A stretch of DNA of 64,000 bases from Bacillota bacterium (GTDB taxonomy: Bacteria; Bacillota; Clostridia; Acetivibrionales; DTU013), in NCBI GenBank assembly GCA_023433505.1, contig JAEZCO010000094.1, positions 96,319 to 160,318 on the forward strand, written 5' to 3'. The position numbers were made by a program, and so were the translations under genes. This document shows positions 18,053-25,967 of the stretch, one piece after another. The first letter of the stretch is position 1; each line of letters begins with the position of its first letter. A model generated the notes under the pieces. That model saw only the letters and a list, made by a program, of their open reading frames with translations. It was not told where the DNA came from and did no database searches.

Positions 18053-19348
18053 TCATGCCTGGCCGGCAGCCTTTTTCAAAGCTTGATCCAGGTCATAGAT
18101 AAGGTCGTCGGCATCTTCAATCCCAACCGACAGCCTGATTTGATCCGGCGTCACTCCCGCGGCCTTCTGATCTTCTTCCGACAGCTGCGAGTGTGTTGTG
18201 GTTGCCGGATGAATGACCAGTGATTTTGCGTCGGCAACATTTGCAAGGAGCGAGAATATTTCCAGACTGTCGATGAATTTCTTTGCGGTATCAATGTCGC
18301 CCTTTATCCCGAAAGTGAAGATGGAGCCTGCGCCTTTGGGAAGGTACTTTTCGGCCAGCTCATAATATTTGCTCTTCTTCAGGCTGGGATAATTGACCCA
18401 TGACACCAGCGGGTGATTGTCCAGGAAATCAACGATTTTTTTCGTGTTGGATACATGTTTTTCAACCCTGAGCGAAAGCGTCTCAAGCCCTTGAAGCAGC
18501 AGGAAAGAATTAAAGGGGCTGATGGCCGCGCCCGTATCTCTGAGGAGCTGGACCCTGGCTTTTAATACATAGGCCGCAGGCCCAATGTCCTTGGCATAAT
18601 TGACGCCGTGATAGCTAGGGTCAGGCTCGGTCAAACCAGGGAATTTCCCGCTGCCGATCCAGTCGAAATTACCGGAATCGACAATTGCGCCGCCGATGGA
18701 GGTCCCATGTCCGCCGATAAACTTGGTGGCGGAGTGTACCACAATATCCGCTCCATATTCTATGGGCCTTATAAGGTAGGGCGTCCCGAAGGTATTGTCG
18801 ATAATCAGCGGTATCCCGTTCTCATGGGCTATTTTTGCAACGGCTTCAATATCGATGATGTTTATGCCGGGATTTCCAATGGACTCGATATAGACGGCCT
18901 TGGTTTTGCTGTTGATGGCTTTTCTGAAATTTTCCGGGTCGTCGGGATCAACGAATACGGTGTTGATACCCAGCTTGGGAAGCGTGACGAGGAACAGGTT
19001 GTATGTACCGCCGTAAAGGGTGCTGGCAGAAACGATTTCATCGCCTGCTCCGGCAATATTGAGAATTGCATATGTTACTGCCGCGGAGCCTGAAGCCACT
19101 GCCAGTGCTGCAACTCCACCCTCAAGAGCTGCCAGTCTCTGCTCGAAAACATCGTTGGTAGGATTCATGATCCGGGTGTAAATGTTGCCAAGCTCCTTTA
19201 ATGCAAAAAGGTTTGCCGCATGCTCTGCATTATTGAATACATAAGAGGTTGTCTGGTAAATGGGAACTGCTCTTGAACCTGTTGTCGGGTCCGCTTTTTG
19301 TCCTGCATGCACCTGCAGCGTGTCGAATTTCAATTTTCTTTCGCTCAT
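18053..19348 (-). CDS. metY: O-acetylhomoserine sulfhydrylase (aminocarboxypropyltransferase)
   Basis: This 431-residue PLP enzyme of the MetY branch starts LQVHAGQKADPTTGSRAVPIYQTTSY and has the Lys motif VHSATKFIGGHG. It combines O-acetylhomoserine with sulfide or methanethiol to give homocysteine or methionine. The length matches MetY (about 430) and not cystathionine synthases (about 380). An acetyl-CoA-type MetA that would supply its substrate lies upstream at 20037-20954. The ability of MetY to use methanethiol is relevant to the neighbouring nitrogenase-like cluster. Confidence 0.92.
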   Translation of the reverse strand: MSERKLKFDTLQVHAGQKADPTTGSRAVPIYQTTSYVFNNAEHAANLFALKELGNIYTRIMNPTNDVFEQRLAALEGGVAALAVASGSAAVTYAILNIAGAGDEIVSASTLYGGTYNLFLVTLPKLGINTVFVDPDDPENFRKAINSKTKAVYIESIGNPGINIIDIEAVAKIAHENGIPLIIDNTFGTPYLIRPIEYGADIVVHSATKFIGGHGTSIGGAIVDSGNFDWIGSGKFPGLTEPDPSYHGVNYAKDIGPAAYVLKARVQLLRDTGAAISPFNSFLLLQGLETLSLRVEKHVSNTKKIVDFLDNHPLVSWVNYPSLKKSKYYELAEKYLPKGAGSIFTFGIKGDIDTAKKFIDSLEIFSLLANVADAKSLVIHPATTTHSQLSEEDQKAAGVTPDQIRLSVGIEDADDLIYDLDQALKKAAGQA

Positions 19349-19437
19349 TTTGACCTTCTCCTTTATTGTTATTTTTCCTATACTAATACTAAGGATTTAA
19401 ATTTAAAAGAATTCATACGGAAATTTTAAATTAAGCA

Positions 19438-19887
19438 TTAAATATAAAACATAAATGCATTTCCATTGTTGATTTTCCGATATTCATTCACAAGATCTTC
19501 CAGCGTAATGGAATCTACAATATTGTTTATACTGGCATTGATCTTGTCCCATATGTTTACCCTTAAGCAGTGCTGTATGCTGTTTATGGCTGAATCGCCA
19601 TATTCCGCATCCTCGTCAACGATGGAAAGGCTTCCTTCAAGGGCTCTTAATATCGTCCCCACCTTTATGCTGGCAGGATTATCCGCCAGGGTATATCCCC
19701 CCTGGGCACCCTTGACACTCTTTACCAAACCGGCCTTTCTAAGCACGGAAAAAACCTGCTCCAGGTAATTTTCCGACAGCTGCTGCCTTTCAGCTATGCT
19801 ATACAATGCAACATGTTCTACAGAAGAATTCGCTGCAAGATCAACCATAGCCCTTAATCCGTATCTTCCTTTTGTAGAAAGCTTCAT
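19438..19887 (-). CDS. Rrf2-family regulator, CymR-like
   Basis: This 149-residue protein has an N-terminal winged helix (MKLSTKGRYGLRAMVDLA, AQGGYTLA) typical of Rrf2 regulators. Only one Cys (C107) is present, so it lacks the three-Cys iron-sulfur site of IscR and resembles the cysteine regulator CymR, which acts with CysK. Its place beside cysK and metY fits that role. A consensus promoter and the 12-base string shared with the cysK leader lie upstream, suggesting autoregulation. Assigning CymR itself is inference. Confidence 0.83.
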   Translation of the reverse strand: MKLSTKGRYGLRAMVDLAANSSVEHVALYSIAERQQLSENYLEQVFSVLRKAGLVKSVKGAQGGYTLADNPASIKVGTILRALEGSLSIVDEDAEYGDSAINSIQHCLRVNIWDKINASINNIVDSITLEDLVNEYRKINNGNAFMFYI

Positions 19888-19919
19888 ACCTGTACTCCTT
19901 TATATAGTCAACTAATCCG

Positions 19920-19931
19920 ATATGTTTTATA
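19920..19931. promoter_or_regulatory. Candidate Rrf2/CymR operator in the rrf2 leader
   Basis: ATATGTTTTATA here is identical to 16677-16688 in front of cysK and lies just downstream of the -10 box. Confidence 0.4.
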
Positions 19932-19936
19932 ACACA

Positions 19937-19965
19937 ATAATACAATGAAAATCCGATTCTGTCAA
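19937..19965 (-). promoter_or_regulatory. Promoter of the Rrf2 regulator gene
   Basis: On the minus strand, TTGACA (19960-19965) and TATTAT (19937-19942) are separated by 17 bases. Confidence 0.7.
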
Positions 19966-20036
19966 CAAAATCATGTACTCTTCAATATGCACCGAAAAAA
20001 TTCTCCCGATGCTTACGGAATATAATATTTTCTGAT

Positions 20037-20954
20037 TTACTCCAATTCATTCAGATTAAACGGAGTTTCCTGATATACATAGTAATTGAGCCAATTGTTA
20101 TATAACAGATTGGCATGGCCTCTCCATCTTACAACGGGCATTTCTGCGGGATTATTGTCGGGAAAATAATTATCGGGCACCTGGATCTCAAGACCTTTAG
20201 CAACGTCCCGGTCATATTCCGCTTTCAAGGTCAGCGGATCGTATTCCGAATGCCCCGTAACGAATATCTGCCTTCCGCCCCTGGCCTTCACAATATAAAT
20301 GCCGGCTTCCTGGGATTCGGACAATATTTCGATGCCCTCAGCCTTTTGAATATCTTCACGTCTGACTTCCGTATGCCTTGAATGGGGCGCATAAAATTCA
20401 TCGTCAAAGCCTCTGAAGAGCATGACGTTCTTTTTATTTATTTTATGTTTGAAAACGCCGAACATCTTTTTATCCAGCGGGTGCTTGGGAACGCCAAAAT
20501 GGTAGTACAGTCCCGCCTGTGCCCCCCAGCATATATGGAAAGTGGAGTATACGTTATGCAGGCTCCACTCCATGATTTTTTTCAGTTCCTCCCAATAAGT
20601 CACTTCTTCAAATTCCAGATTCTCCACCGGCGCTCCGGTAATGATCAACCCGTCAAATCTTTCATGCCTAATGTCGTCAAAGGTTTTATAGAAGGTGACC
20701 AGATGCTCTTCCGGCGTGTTTTTGGAGGTATGGGTCAAGGGATGGATAAATATCACATCCACCTGGATGGGGGAATTCCCCAGTAAACGCAGCAGCTGCG
20801 TTTCCGTTATGATTTTTGTCGGCATCAGATTGAGTATGGCAATCTTTAATGGTCGAATGTCCTGATGCGCCGCTCTTTCCTCGGTCATGACAAAGATGTT
20901 TTCCCCCGAAAGGATTTCAACTGCCGGTAGATTGTCCTGTATTTTAATTGGCAT
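20037..20954 (-). CDS. metA: Homoserine O-acetyltransferase (MetA type)
   Basis: This 305-residue enzyme activates homoserine for methionine synthesis. The catalytic Cys is C142 (FHICWGAQAG). Residue 111 is Glu (GAPVENL), the residue that in this family gives acetyl-CoA rather than succinyl-CoA use. So it should feed O-acetylhomoserine to the MetY at 18053. The ATG at 20954 follows AGAGGTGG; a longer upstream reading lacks a ribosome site and exceeds family length. No S-box or T-box is seen in the leader. Confidence 0.93.
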   Translation of the reverse strand: MPIKIQDNLPAVEILSGENIFVMTEERAAHQDIRPLKIAILNLMPTKIITETQLLRLLGNSPIQVDVIFIHPLTHTSKNTPEEHLVTFYKTFDDIRHERFDGLIITGAPVENLEFEEVTYWEELKKIMEWSLHNVYSTFHICWGAQAGLYYHFGVPKHPLDKKMFGVFKHKINKKNVMLFRGFDDEFYAPHSRHTEVRREDIQKAEGIEILSESQEAGIYIVKARGGRQIFVTGHSEYDPLTLKAEYDRDVAKGLEIQVPDNYFPDNNPAEMPVVRWRGHANLLYNNWLNYYVYQETPFNLNELE

Positions 20955-21182
20955 AAGCCGCCACCTCTCAAATTTTCGTATCCCTATAAGCTGAAGCAAA
21001 TCATCCGAATGCGCCTGTCGGACTGAACGGCAGCAAAGGGCTTTGCAAATGCTGCGTCAGGATTCTCGCTGCCCCCGGAATGACAGGATGGCTCAACTTA
21101 TACGATGAATGTATGTGAATAATAATATAACTTTTTTATACCACATGCAAGATGAACACAAAAAGTTATCTTAGGTACTGCT

Positions 21183-22577
21183 TCAGTTTGACAGCTTCGG
21201 CAATGCCACAATAAATTCCGACCCCTCATTGATCTTGCTCCGCACCTCCAGCTTTCCCTTGTGCGCCTCCACAATGGCCCTGGCTATGGTAAGCCCGATT
21301 CCCGCCCCTCCGGTCAGTTTATTCCTGGATTTATCCGCCCGGTAAAAGCGCTCGAAAATATTGGGGATATCCTCTGCGGGGATGCCGTTTCCATTGTCCT
21401 TTATGATAATCTCTACGGTTTCTTCGCCGTCCTTGACCGCGATTTCCACCTTTCCCCCTTCGGGGGTATATTTCAAAGCATTGGACAGCAGATTCACAAG
21501 GACCTGGCTGATTTTGTCCCTATCTGCCGTTATGATCTCCTTCCGCCCATTGAAAGTCAGGCTGATCCCTTTATTGACAAAATCGGTTTCAAAGTTCCTC
21601 ATCAGGTGCCCGATAAGCTCGGAGACGTCAAAGACAGTCCTGTCGAGAATAAGGCTTTCCCCCTCATATCTGGCCAGCTTTTCAAGATCTCCCACCATCC
21701 TTTTTATCCTCAGGATTTCTTCATGGCAGCTTGTCAGCCGCTCCGTATCCGGCTCCCATATTCCGTCGATCATGGCTTCCATATGGCTTTGCAGCGTGGC
21801 AAGAGGCGTCCTTAATTCATGGGCAACATCCGCTGTCAGCCGCTTTCTCAGAATTTCCTGCTTTTCAAGAGTTTCCGCAAGATTGTTTACGGTCTCCGTC
21901 AGCTGGTAGATTTCCTTCGTACTGGATTTCACCGTGGACCTGTCTCCAAAATACCCCTTCGCGATCATTTGCGCTGTGCTTATAACCCTGGAAATGGGCC
22001 TGGCCAGCCACCTGGCCATCAATGTGCCGATGAGCAGCGACAAGAAAAGTGAAAATATCCCTACGATCATCAGTAAATTATTCAAAGTATTTATAAATGC
22101 GAGGTCGGTGTCATTAAAATAATAGGGGCCATAGTATCCTATTTCAACGGTCCCCACCTGGTTTAGCTCATAGGTCACCGCATACTTGTTTTCCACATAT
22201 CCGCCTTTCCAGTTTGAATAACGGCTGCTCATATTCTGGGCCATATGTGTGATCATCTGCTGGCACATACCGTTATTGTGCACGGTTGCATCCCATATCA
22301 TTTTACCGGAGGATTCCATCACTTTTATTATCATTCCCTGCTCAAGGGCATTAACGCCAATATTTTCAATGACGTCGGCATTCCATTCCCTATCGGTAGA
22401 GTATTGCTGACTAATCAGCGAGACCACTTCATTGTTTTTCCGGTCCTGATTTTCAATGACATAATCCTTGAAATGCTTTTCCAAAAATATATTTGAAAGT
22501 ATACTGATGATAAATACGCAAATTAAGACTACCGAAAGATAAGATAAGGATAATTTTGTTCTCAAACTGTATTTCAT
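21183..22577 (-). CDS. Two-component sensor histidine kinase
   Basis: This 464-residue kinase has two membrane segments (about residues 10-30 and 155-180) bracketing an extracellular sensor, then HAMP, HisKA (H-box DVAHELRTPLATL) and HATPase (NLLSNALKYTPEGG, GAGIGLTIARAIVEAHKG). The ATG at 22577 has GGAGGC five bases before it; a longer reading begins inside that site. It follows the response-regulator gene by 24 bases and forms a pair with it. The signal is unknown. The DUF2318 gene at 23536 lies about 240 bases further upstream. Confidence 0.9.
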   Translation of the reverse strand: MKYSLRTKLSLSYLSVVLICVFIISILSNIFLEKHFKDYVIENQDRKNNEVVSLISQQYSTDREWNADVIENIGVNALEQGMIIKVMESSGKMIWDATVHNNGMCQQMITHMAQNMSSRYSNWKGGYVENKYAVTYELNQVGTVEIGYYGPYYFNDTDLAFINTLNNLLMIVGIFSLFLSLLIGTLMARWLARPISRVISTAQMIAKGYFGDRSTVKSSTKEIYQLTETVNNLAETLEKQEILRKRLTADVAHELRTPLATLQSHMEAMIDGIWEPDTERLTSCHEEILRIKRMVGDLEKLARYEGESLILDRTVFDVSELIGHLMRNFETDFVNKGISLTFNGRKEIITADRDKISQVLVNLLSNALKYTPEGGKVEIAVKDGEETVEIIIKDNGNGIPAEDIPNIFERFYRADKSRNKLTGGAGIGLTIARAIVEAHKGKLEVRSKINEGSEFIVALPKLSN

Positions 22578-22601
22578 GCCCGCCTCCATGGTTTCCTTCC
22601 G

Positions 22602-23297
22602 CTACTCCCCGCCAAACCTGTACCCCACCCCGTGCACCGTTAAAATATACTTCGGAGCTCTCGGATCCTGCTCAATCTTTTGCCGCAGATTTTTTATATG
22701 CGTATCGATGGTCCTGTCATATCCGTTAAAATCCTCCCCCAGTACCAGGCAGATCAATTCCTCCCTCGTAAATGCCTTTGAGGGATATTTGACCAGGGCC
22801 ATAAGGATTTTAAACTCATTGGGCGTAAGATTAGCCAGCACGCCATTCTTTTTTACTTCATATTTCAAGGGGTCGATTACCAGCTCATCCTTGTTGTAAA
22901 CCAGGATGCCGGACAGCGGAGCCCCTTCCTCATCAAGCCTTCTCAACACGGCTGCGACTCTTGCCACAAGCTGCCTGGGACTGAAGGGTTTGGTTACATA
23001 ATCGTCGGCCCCGATATTCAAGCCGTTTAAAATATCCTCTTCCTCTATCTTTGCAGTCAGCATGATAATGGGCACTCTGGATTTTTTTCTCAGGATCTTA
23101 CATATTTCCTCGCCGGAGATATCCGGAAGCATCAAATCCAAGACAACAAGTGCCGGACCGACTTTTTCAAAAACCTCCAACGCCTGCTTTCCGTCATAAG
23201 CCACACTCACGCGGTAGCCGCTGTTTTCAAGATAGGATTTGACAACTTCGACGATTTTAGGTTCATCGTCCACCACAAGAATTTTCTTTTCCACCAT
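22602..23297 (-). CDS. OmpR-family response regulator
   Basis: This 231-residue regulator has a receiver domain (acidic pocket VDDEP, phospho-Asp in LVVLDLMLPD, Lys in VTKPFSPR) and a C-terminal winged helix (YDRTIDTHIKNLRQKI, VHGVGYRF). It pairs with the kinase at 21183. Targets cannot be read here; the adjacent DUF2318 gene is a possible one. Confidence 0.93.
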   Translation of the reverse strand: MVEKKILVVDDEPKIVEVVKSYLENSGYRVSVAYDGKQALEVFEKVGPALVVLDLMLPDISGEEICKILRKKSRVPIIMLTAKIEEEDILNGLNIGADDYVTKPFSPRQLVARVAAVLRRLDEEGAPLSGILVYNKDELVIDPLKYEVKKNGVLANLTPNEFKILMALVKYPSKAFTREELICLVLGEDFNGYDRTIDTHIKNLRQKIEQDPRAPKYILTVHGVGYRFGGE

Positions 23298-23459
23298 GAC
23301 AGCCTCCGCCTATCCACCGCAGTATCATTTACATTTATACTTACTTATTGTACACCATTTTCTATCTTTCCAACAGCGATTTTAGCCGCCGGTATACGCT
23401 TAGCATCTTATGTGTAAACTTGCTGCTCACAAGGAGCGTATGGTTTTATATCCAAACAT

Positions 23460-23497
23460 CAGAGGCCGGAAGCCACGTTTTATCGCCTCCGGCCTTA
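23460..23497 (-). terminator. Inverted repeat downstream of the DUF2318 gene
   Basis: AGGCCGGA and TCCGGCCT pair around a loop of about 18 bases. No clear T-run follows on the minus strand, so it may be a terminator or an RNA-stabilising hairpin. Confidence 0.4.
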
Positions 23498-23535
23498 CAT
23501 TTGCCAGTTCATTGATTTCACCCAAGCCCATGTGT

Positions 23536-24057
23536 CTACTGCTTATTCCAATTGGCAAACAATTCCTTGTTCGCTTCCAGAAAATCTTTTGCTATCACGA
23601 TGTTCGCACCGTCGTCCGTTTTGTTTTCCTCCATGATGGGGACCGGGTTGCAGCCGCCTTTGATCACTTCAATCTGGTCAAGCTTGAACCGGTTGCCGCA
23701 GTTCTGACAGACCAATTCATCCCCTTCCTGCTTATAGTAGCCTTTTCCCGAGTTAAAGCATACCTGGCAGGTGTTGAATGCAGTCCTTATGGTCCCATCA
23801 CTGGCTTTTACCGCCAAAACCTCCATCTTGGTTTTACCTGCCTTATAGGGATAGAACTTAACGGTTCCGGTTATATCGCTTTTAACGATTTTTATCTCCC
23901 CGGATGCGGCTGCCGCATCGGGTGTCCCGGGGGAAAGAGCTTTTACCAGCACATATCCAAGGATTAATAACCCCAGTACAACGACAATGAGATAGCTTTT
24001 CCCGCCGGATTTGGCTGCCGGCTGCGACTTTTTCCCTTTTTTATTCACTCCGCTCAT
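23536..24057 (-). CDS. DUF2318 membrane-anchored Cys-rich protein
   Basis: This 173-residue protein has an N-terminal membrane anchor (SYLIVVVLGLLILGYVLVKAL, residues 21-41) and an external domain. The Cys pattern FNTCQVCFNSGKGYY, VCQNCGN and GGCNPVP is that of DUF2318 proteins, related to FtrD of iron/copper permease systems. It probably binds metal or acts in redox outside the membrane. No Ftr1/FtrB-type partner is seen in the window. The gene lies just upstream of the two-component system. Confidence 0.82.
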   Translation of the reverse strand: MSGVNKKGKKSQPAAKSGGKSYLIVVVLGLLILGYVLVKALSPGTPDAAAASGEIKIVKSDITGTVKFYPYKAGKTKMEVLAVKASDGTIRTAFNTCQVCFNSGKGYYKQEGDELVCQNCGNRFKLDQIEVIKGGCNPVPIMEENKTDDGANIVIAKDFLEANKELFANWNKQ

Positions 24058-24120
24058 TTGAATATCCCCTTTATTGATTGATTTGTTTGAAGTTTACCAT
24101 GAAGATATGTAGATTTTATG

Positions 24121-24182
24121 AAGAAGAAAAAAAATAGGCCTTTCAAATCATACAGTATCATACAATTCAAACAGGCCTATTT
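24121..24182 (-). terminator. Intrinsic terminator downstream of gpmI
   Basis: On the minus strand, AAATAGGCCT and AGGCCTATTT pair perfectly around a loop of about 31 bases and are followed by eight T. A second weaker repeat (GTCT..CCGGCAAA with TTTGCCGG..AGAC, 24212-24266) lies between it and gpmI. Confidence 0.7.
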
Positions 24183-24321
24183 GATAGGAATCTATTTTAT
24201 TCCTGAAAGCAGTCTGCCGGCAAAACTTTAACGGCTTGATTCAAAGAAAATTTGCCGGTTGTAGACAAATTTCCTTACAGCCGCGGAGTCTCACCGGGGC
24301 GAGGGACATTTTTGAGCCTCA

Positions 24322-25857
24322 TTATTTCTCTATCAGCGACTGTCCCGTCATTTCCGACGGTTTATCCAATCCGAGGATGTCCAGGATCGTAGGCGCCAGG
24401 TCGGCAAGTCTGCCTTCCTTAAGCTTTACGCCATGAAGTCCCACGCCTATTAGCGGAACCACATTGGTAGTATGTGCGGTAAAAGGACCGCAGGTATCGT
24501 AATCAATCATTTGCTCTGCGTTGCCATGATCCGCAGTCACCAGCGCTATTCCGCCCTGCTCCAGCACTGCGGATACCACCTTGCCCAGGCACTCGTCCAC
24601 TGCCTCCACCGCCGCCTTCGCAGCATTGAAAACACCTGTATGGCCTACCATATCACAATTTGCAAAGTTCAGCACAATAACGTCATAATCCTTTGCGTTT
24701 ATCCTTTTAACGGCTTCTTCCGCCACTTCATAGGCACTCATTTCAGGCTTCAGGTCATAGGTGGCAACTTTGGGCGAAGGGATCAGCGCCCTGTCCTCCC
24801 CTTCATACATGGCTTCCACGCCGCCATTGAAAAAGAAGGTAACGTGGGCATACTTCTCGGTTTCGGCAATACGTAGCTGTCTGTAGCCAAGGCGGCTGAT
24901 ATATTCTCCAAAGGTATTGGTAAGGCTTTCCGGCTTGAAAGCTACCGTCACATTGGGCATGGTTTTGTCATATTGGGTCATGCATACATAATTCAGCGGG
25001 AAGAGGCCCTTTGGCCTGTCAAAGCCTTTAAATTCAGCATCGACAAAGGTCCTGGAGATCTCCCTTGCCCTGTCCGGCCTGAAATTGAAAAATATCACCG
25101 AATCTTTGGCATCAATTACCGCCGTAGGCTTATTGCCTTCCAAAATTACCGTAGGTTTTACGAATTCATCAAATTCTTCTCTGGCGTAGGACTCGGATAC
25201 CGCCTGTACGGCCGTGGCAGCTGTAAGTCCCTGGCCCAGCACCATGGCGTCATATGCCTGCTTGACCCGCTCCCACCGGTTATCTCTGTCCATGGCAAAA
25301 TATCTGCCCATAACACTGGCAATCTTGCCGACGCCGATTTCCGCCAGCTTGTTTTCAAGTTCTTCCACAAAGCCTTTGGCACTGTTGGGAGGAACATCCC
25401 TTCCGTCAAAGAAGCAATGAATGAAAACATCCTTCAGCCCCTGTCTTTTCGCCAGCTCTATAAGCGCATACAGGTGAGTGTTATGGCTGTGTACGCCGCC
25501 ATCGGACAATAGTCCGAACAAATGCAGCCTGGTATTGTTTTTTTTGCAATTTTCGATGGCTTCCAGGAATTCCTTTTTGTCAAAAAAGTCCCCGTCCTCA
25601 ATGGATTTTGTAATCCTTGTGAGTTCCTGATAGACGATCCTTCCGGCGCCCATATTGGTATGGCCCACCTCGGAATTGCCCATCTGGCCCCTGGGCAGCC
25701 CCACATCCATGCCGCTGGTGTGGACGACATTGTTTGGATATTCCGTCATATACCTGTCGATATTGGGTTTTTTAGCAGCCGCTACGGCATTTCCCTCTTC
25801 ACATTTGTTGATGCCGAAGCCGTCGAGAATAATTAGTGCAACAAGTTTGTCTTTCAT
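24322..25857 (-). CDS. gpmI: 2,3-bisphosphoglycerate-independent phosphoglycerate mutase
   Basis: This 511-residue two-metal alkaline-phosphatase-superfamily enzyme converts 3- and 2-phosphoglycerate. It begins VALIILDGFG (metal Asp) and has the catalytic Ser region GQMGNSEVGHTNMGAGR; metal ligands recur in NFANCDMVGHTG and VTADHGNAEQM. The length is typical. It lies downstream of the pgk-tpi fusion on the same strand and is part of a glycolysis cluster. Confidence 0.96.
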   Translation of the reverse strand: MKDKLVALIILDGFGINKCEEGNAVAAAKKPNIDRYMTEYPNNVVHTSGMDVGLPRGQMGNSEVGHTNMGAGRIVYQELTRITKSIEDGDFFDKKEFLEAIENCKKNNTRLHLFGLLSDGGVHSHNTHLYALIELAKRQGLKDVFIHCFFDGRDVPPNSAKGFVEELENKLAEIGVGKIASVMGRYFAMDRDNRWERVKQAYDAMVLGQGLTAATAVQAVSESYAREEFDEFVKPTVILEGNKPTAVIDAKDSVIFFNFRPDRAREISRTFVDAEFKGFDRPKGLFPLNYVCMTQYDKTMPNVTVAFKPESLTNTFGEYISRLGYRQLRIAETEKYAHVTFFFNGGVEAMYEGEDRALIPSPKVATYDLKPEMSAYEVAEEAVKRINAKDYDVIVLNFANCDMVGHTGVFNAAKAAVEAVDECLGKVVSAVLEQGGIALVTADHGNAEQMIDYDTCGPFTAHTTNVVPLIGVGLHGVKLKEGRLADLAPTILDILGLDKPSEMTGQSLIEK

Positions 25858-25967
25858 TTTAAACCTCCCGTGTCCATAAATCTAATCTATCTAAGTGCAA
25901 TAGCCAAAAAACCTTTCAAATGTGTAAAAGGGCGGATATAGAATCCGCCCCTACAGAACTGCATAAG

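Noticed and set aside
20955..21182. Possible S-box or T-box upstream of metA
   Set aside because: No conserved core of either RNA is present; the stretch looks like a degenerate intergenic repeat (CTGCCCCCGGAATGACAG).
24132..24182. CRISPR-like repetition (CATACAGTATCATAC)
   Set aside because: It is only a short direct repeat inside a terminator loop; no array of spaced repeats exists anywhere in the window.
24736..25512. Long plus-strand frames opposite gpmI, pgk-tpi and gap
   Set aside because: They are codon-bias shadows of conserved minus-strand enzymes.
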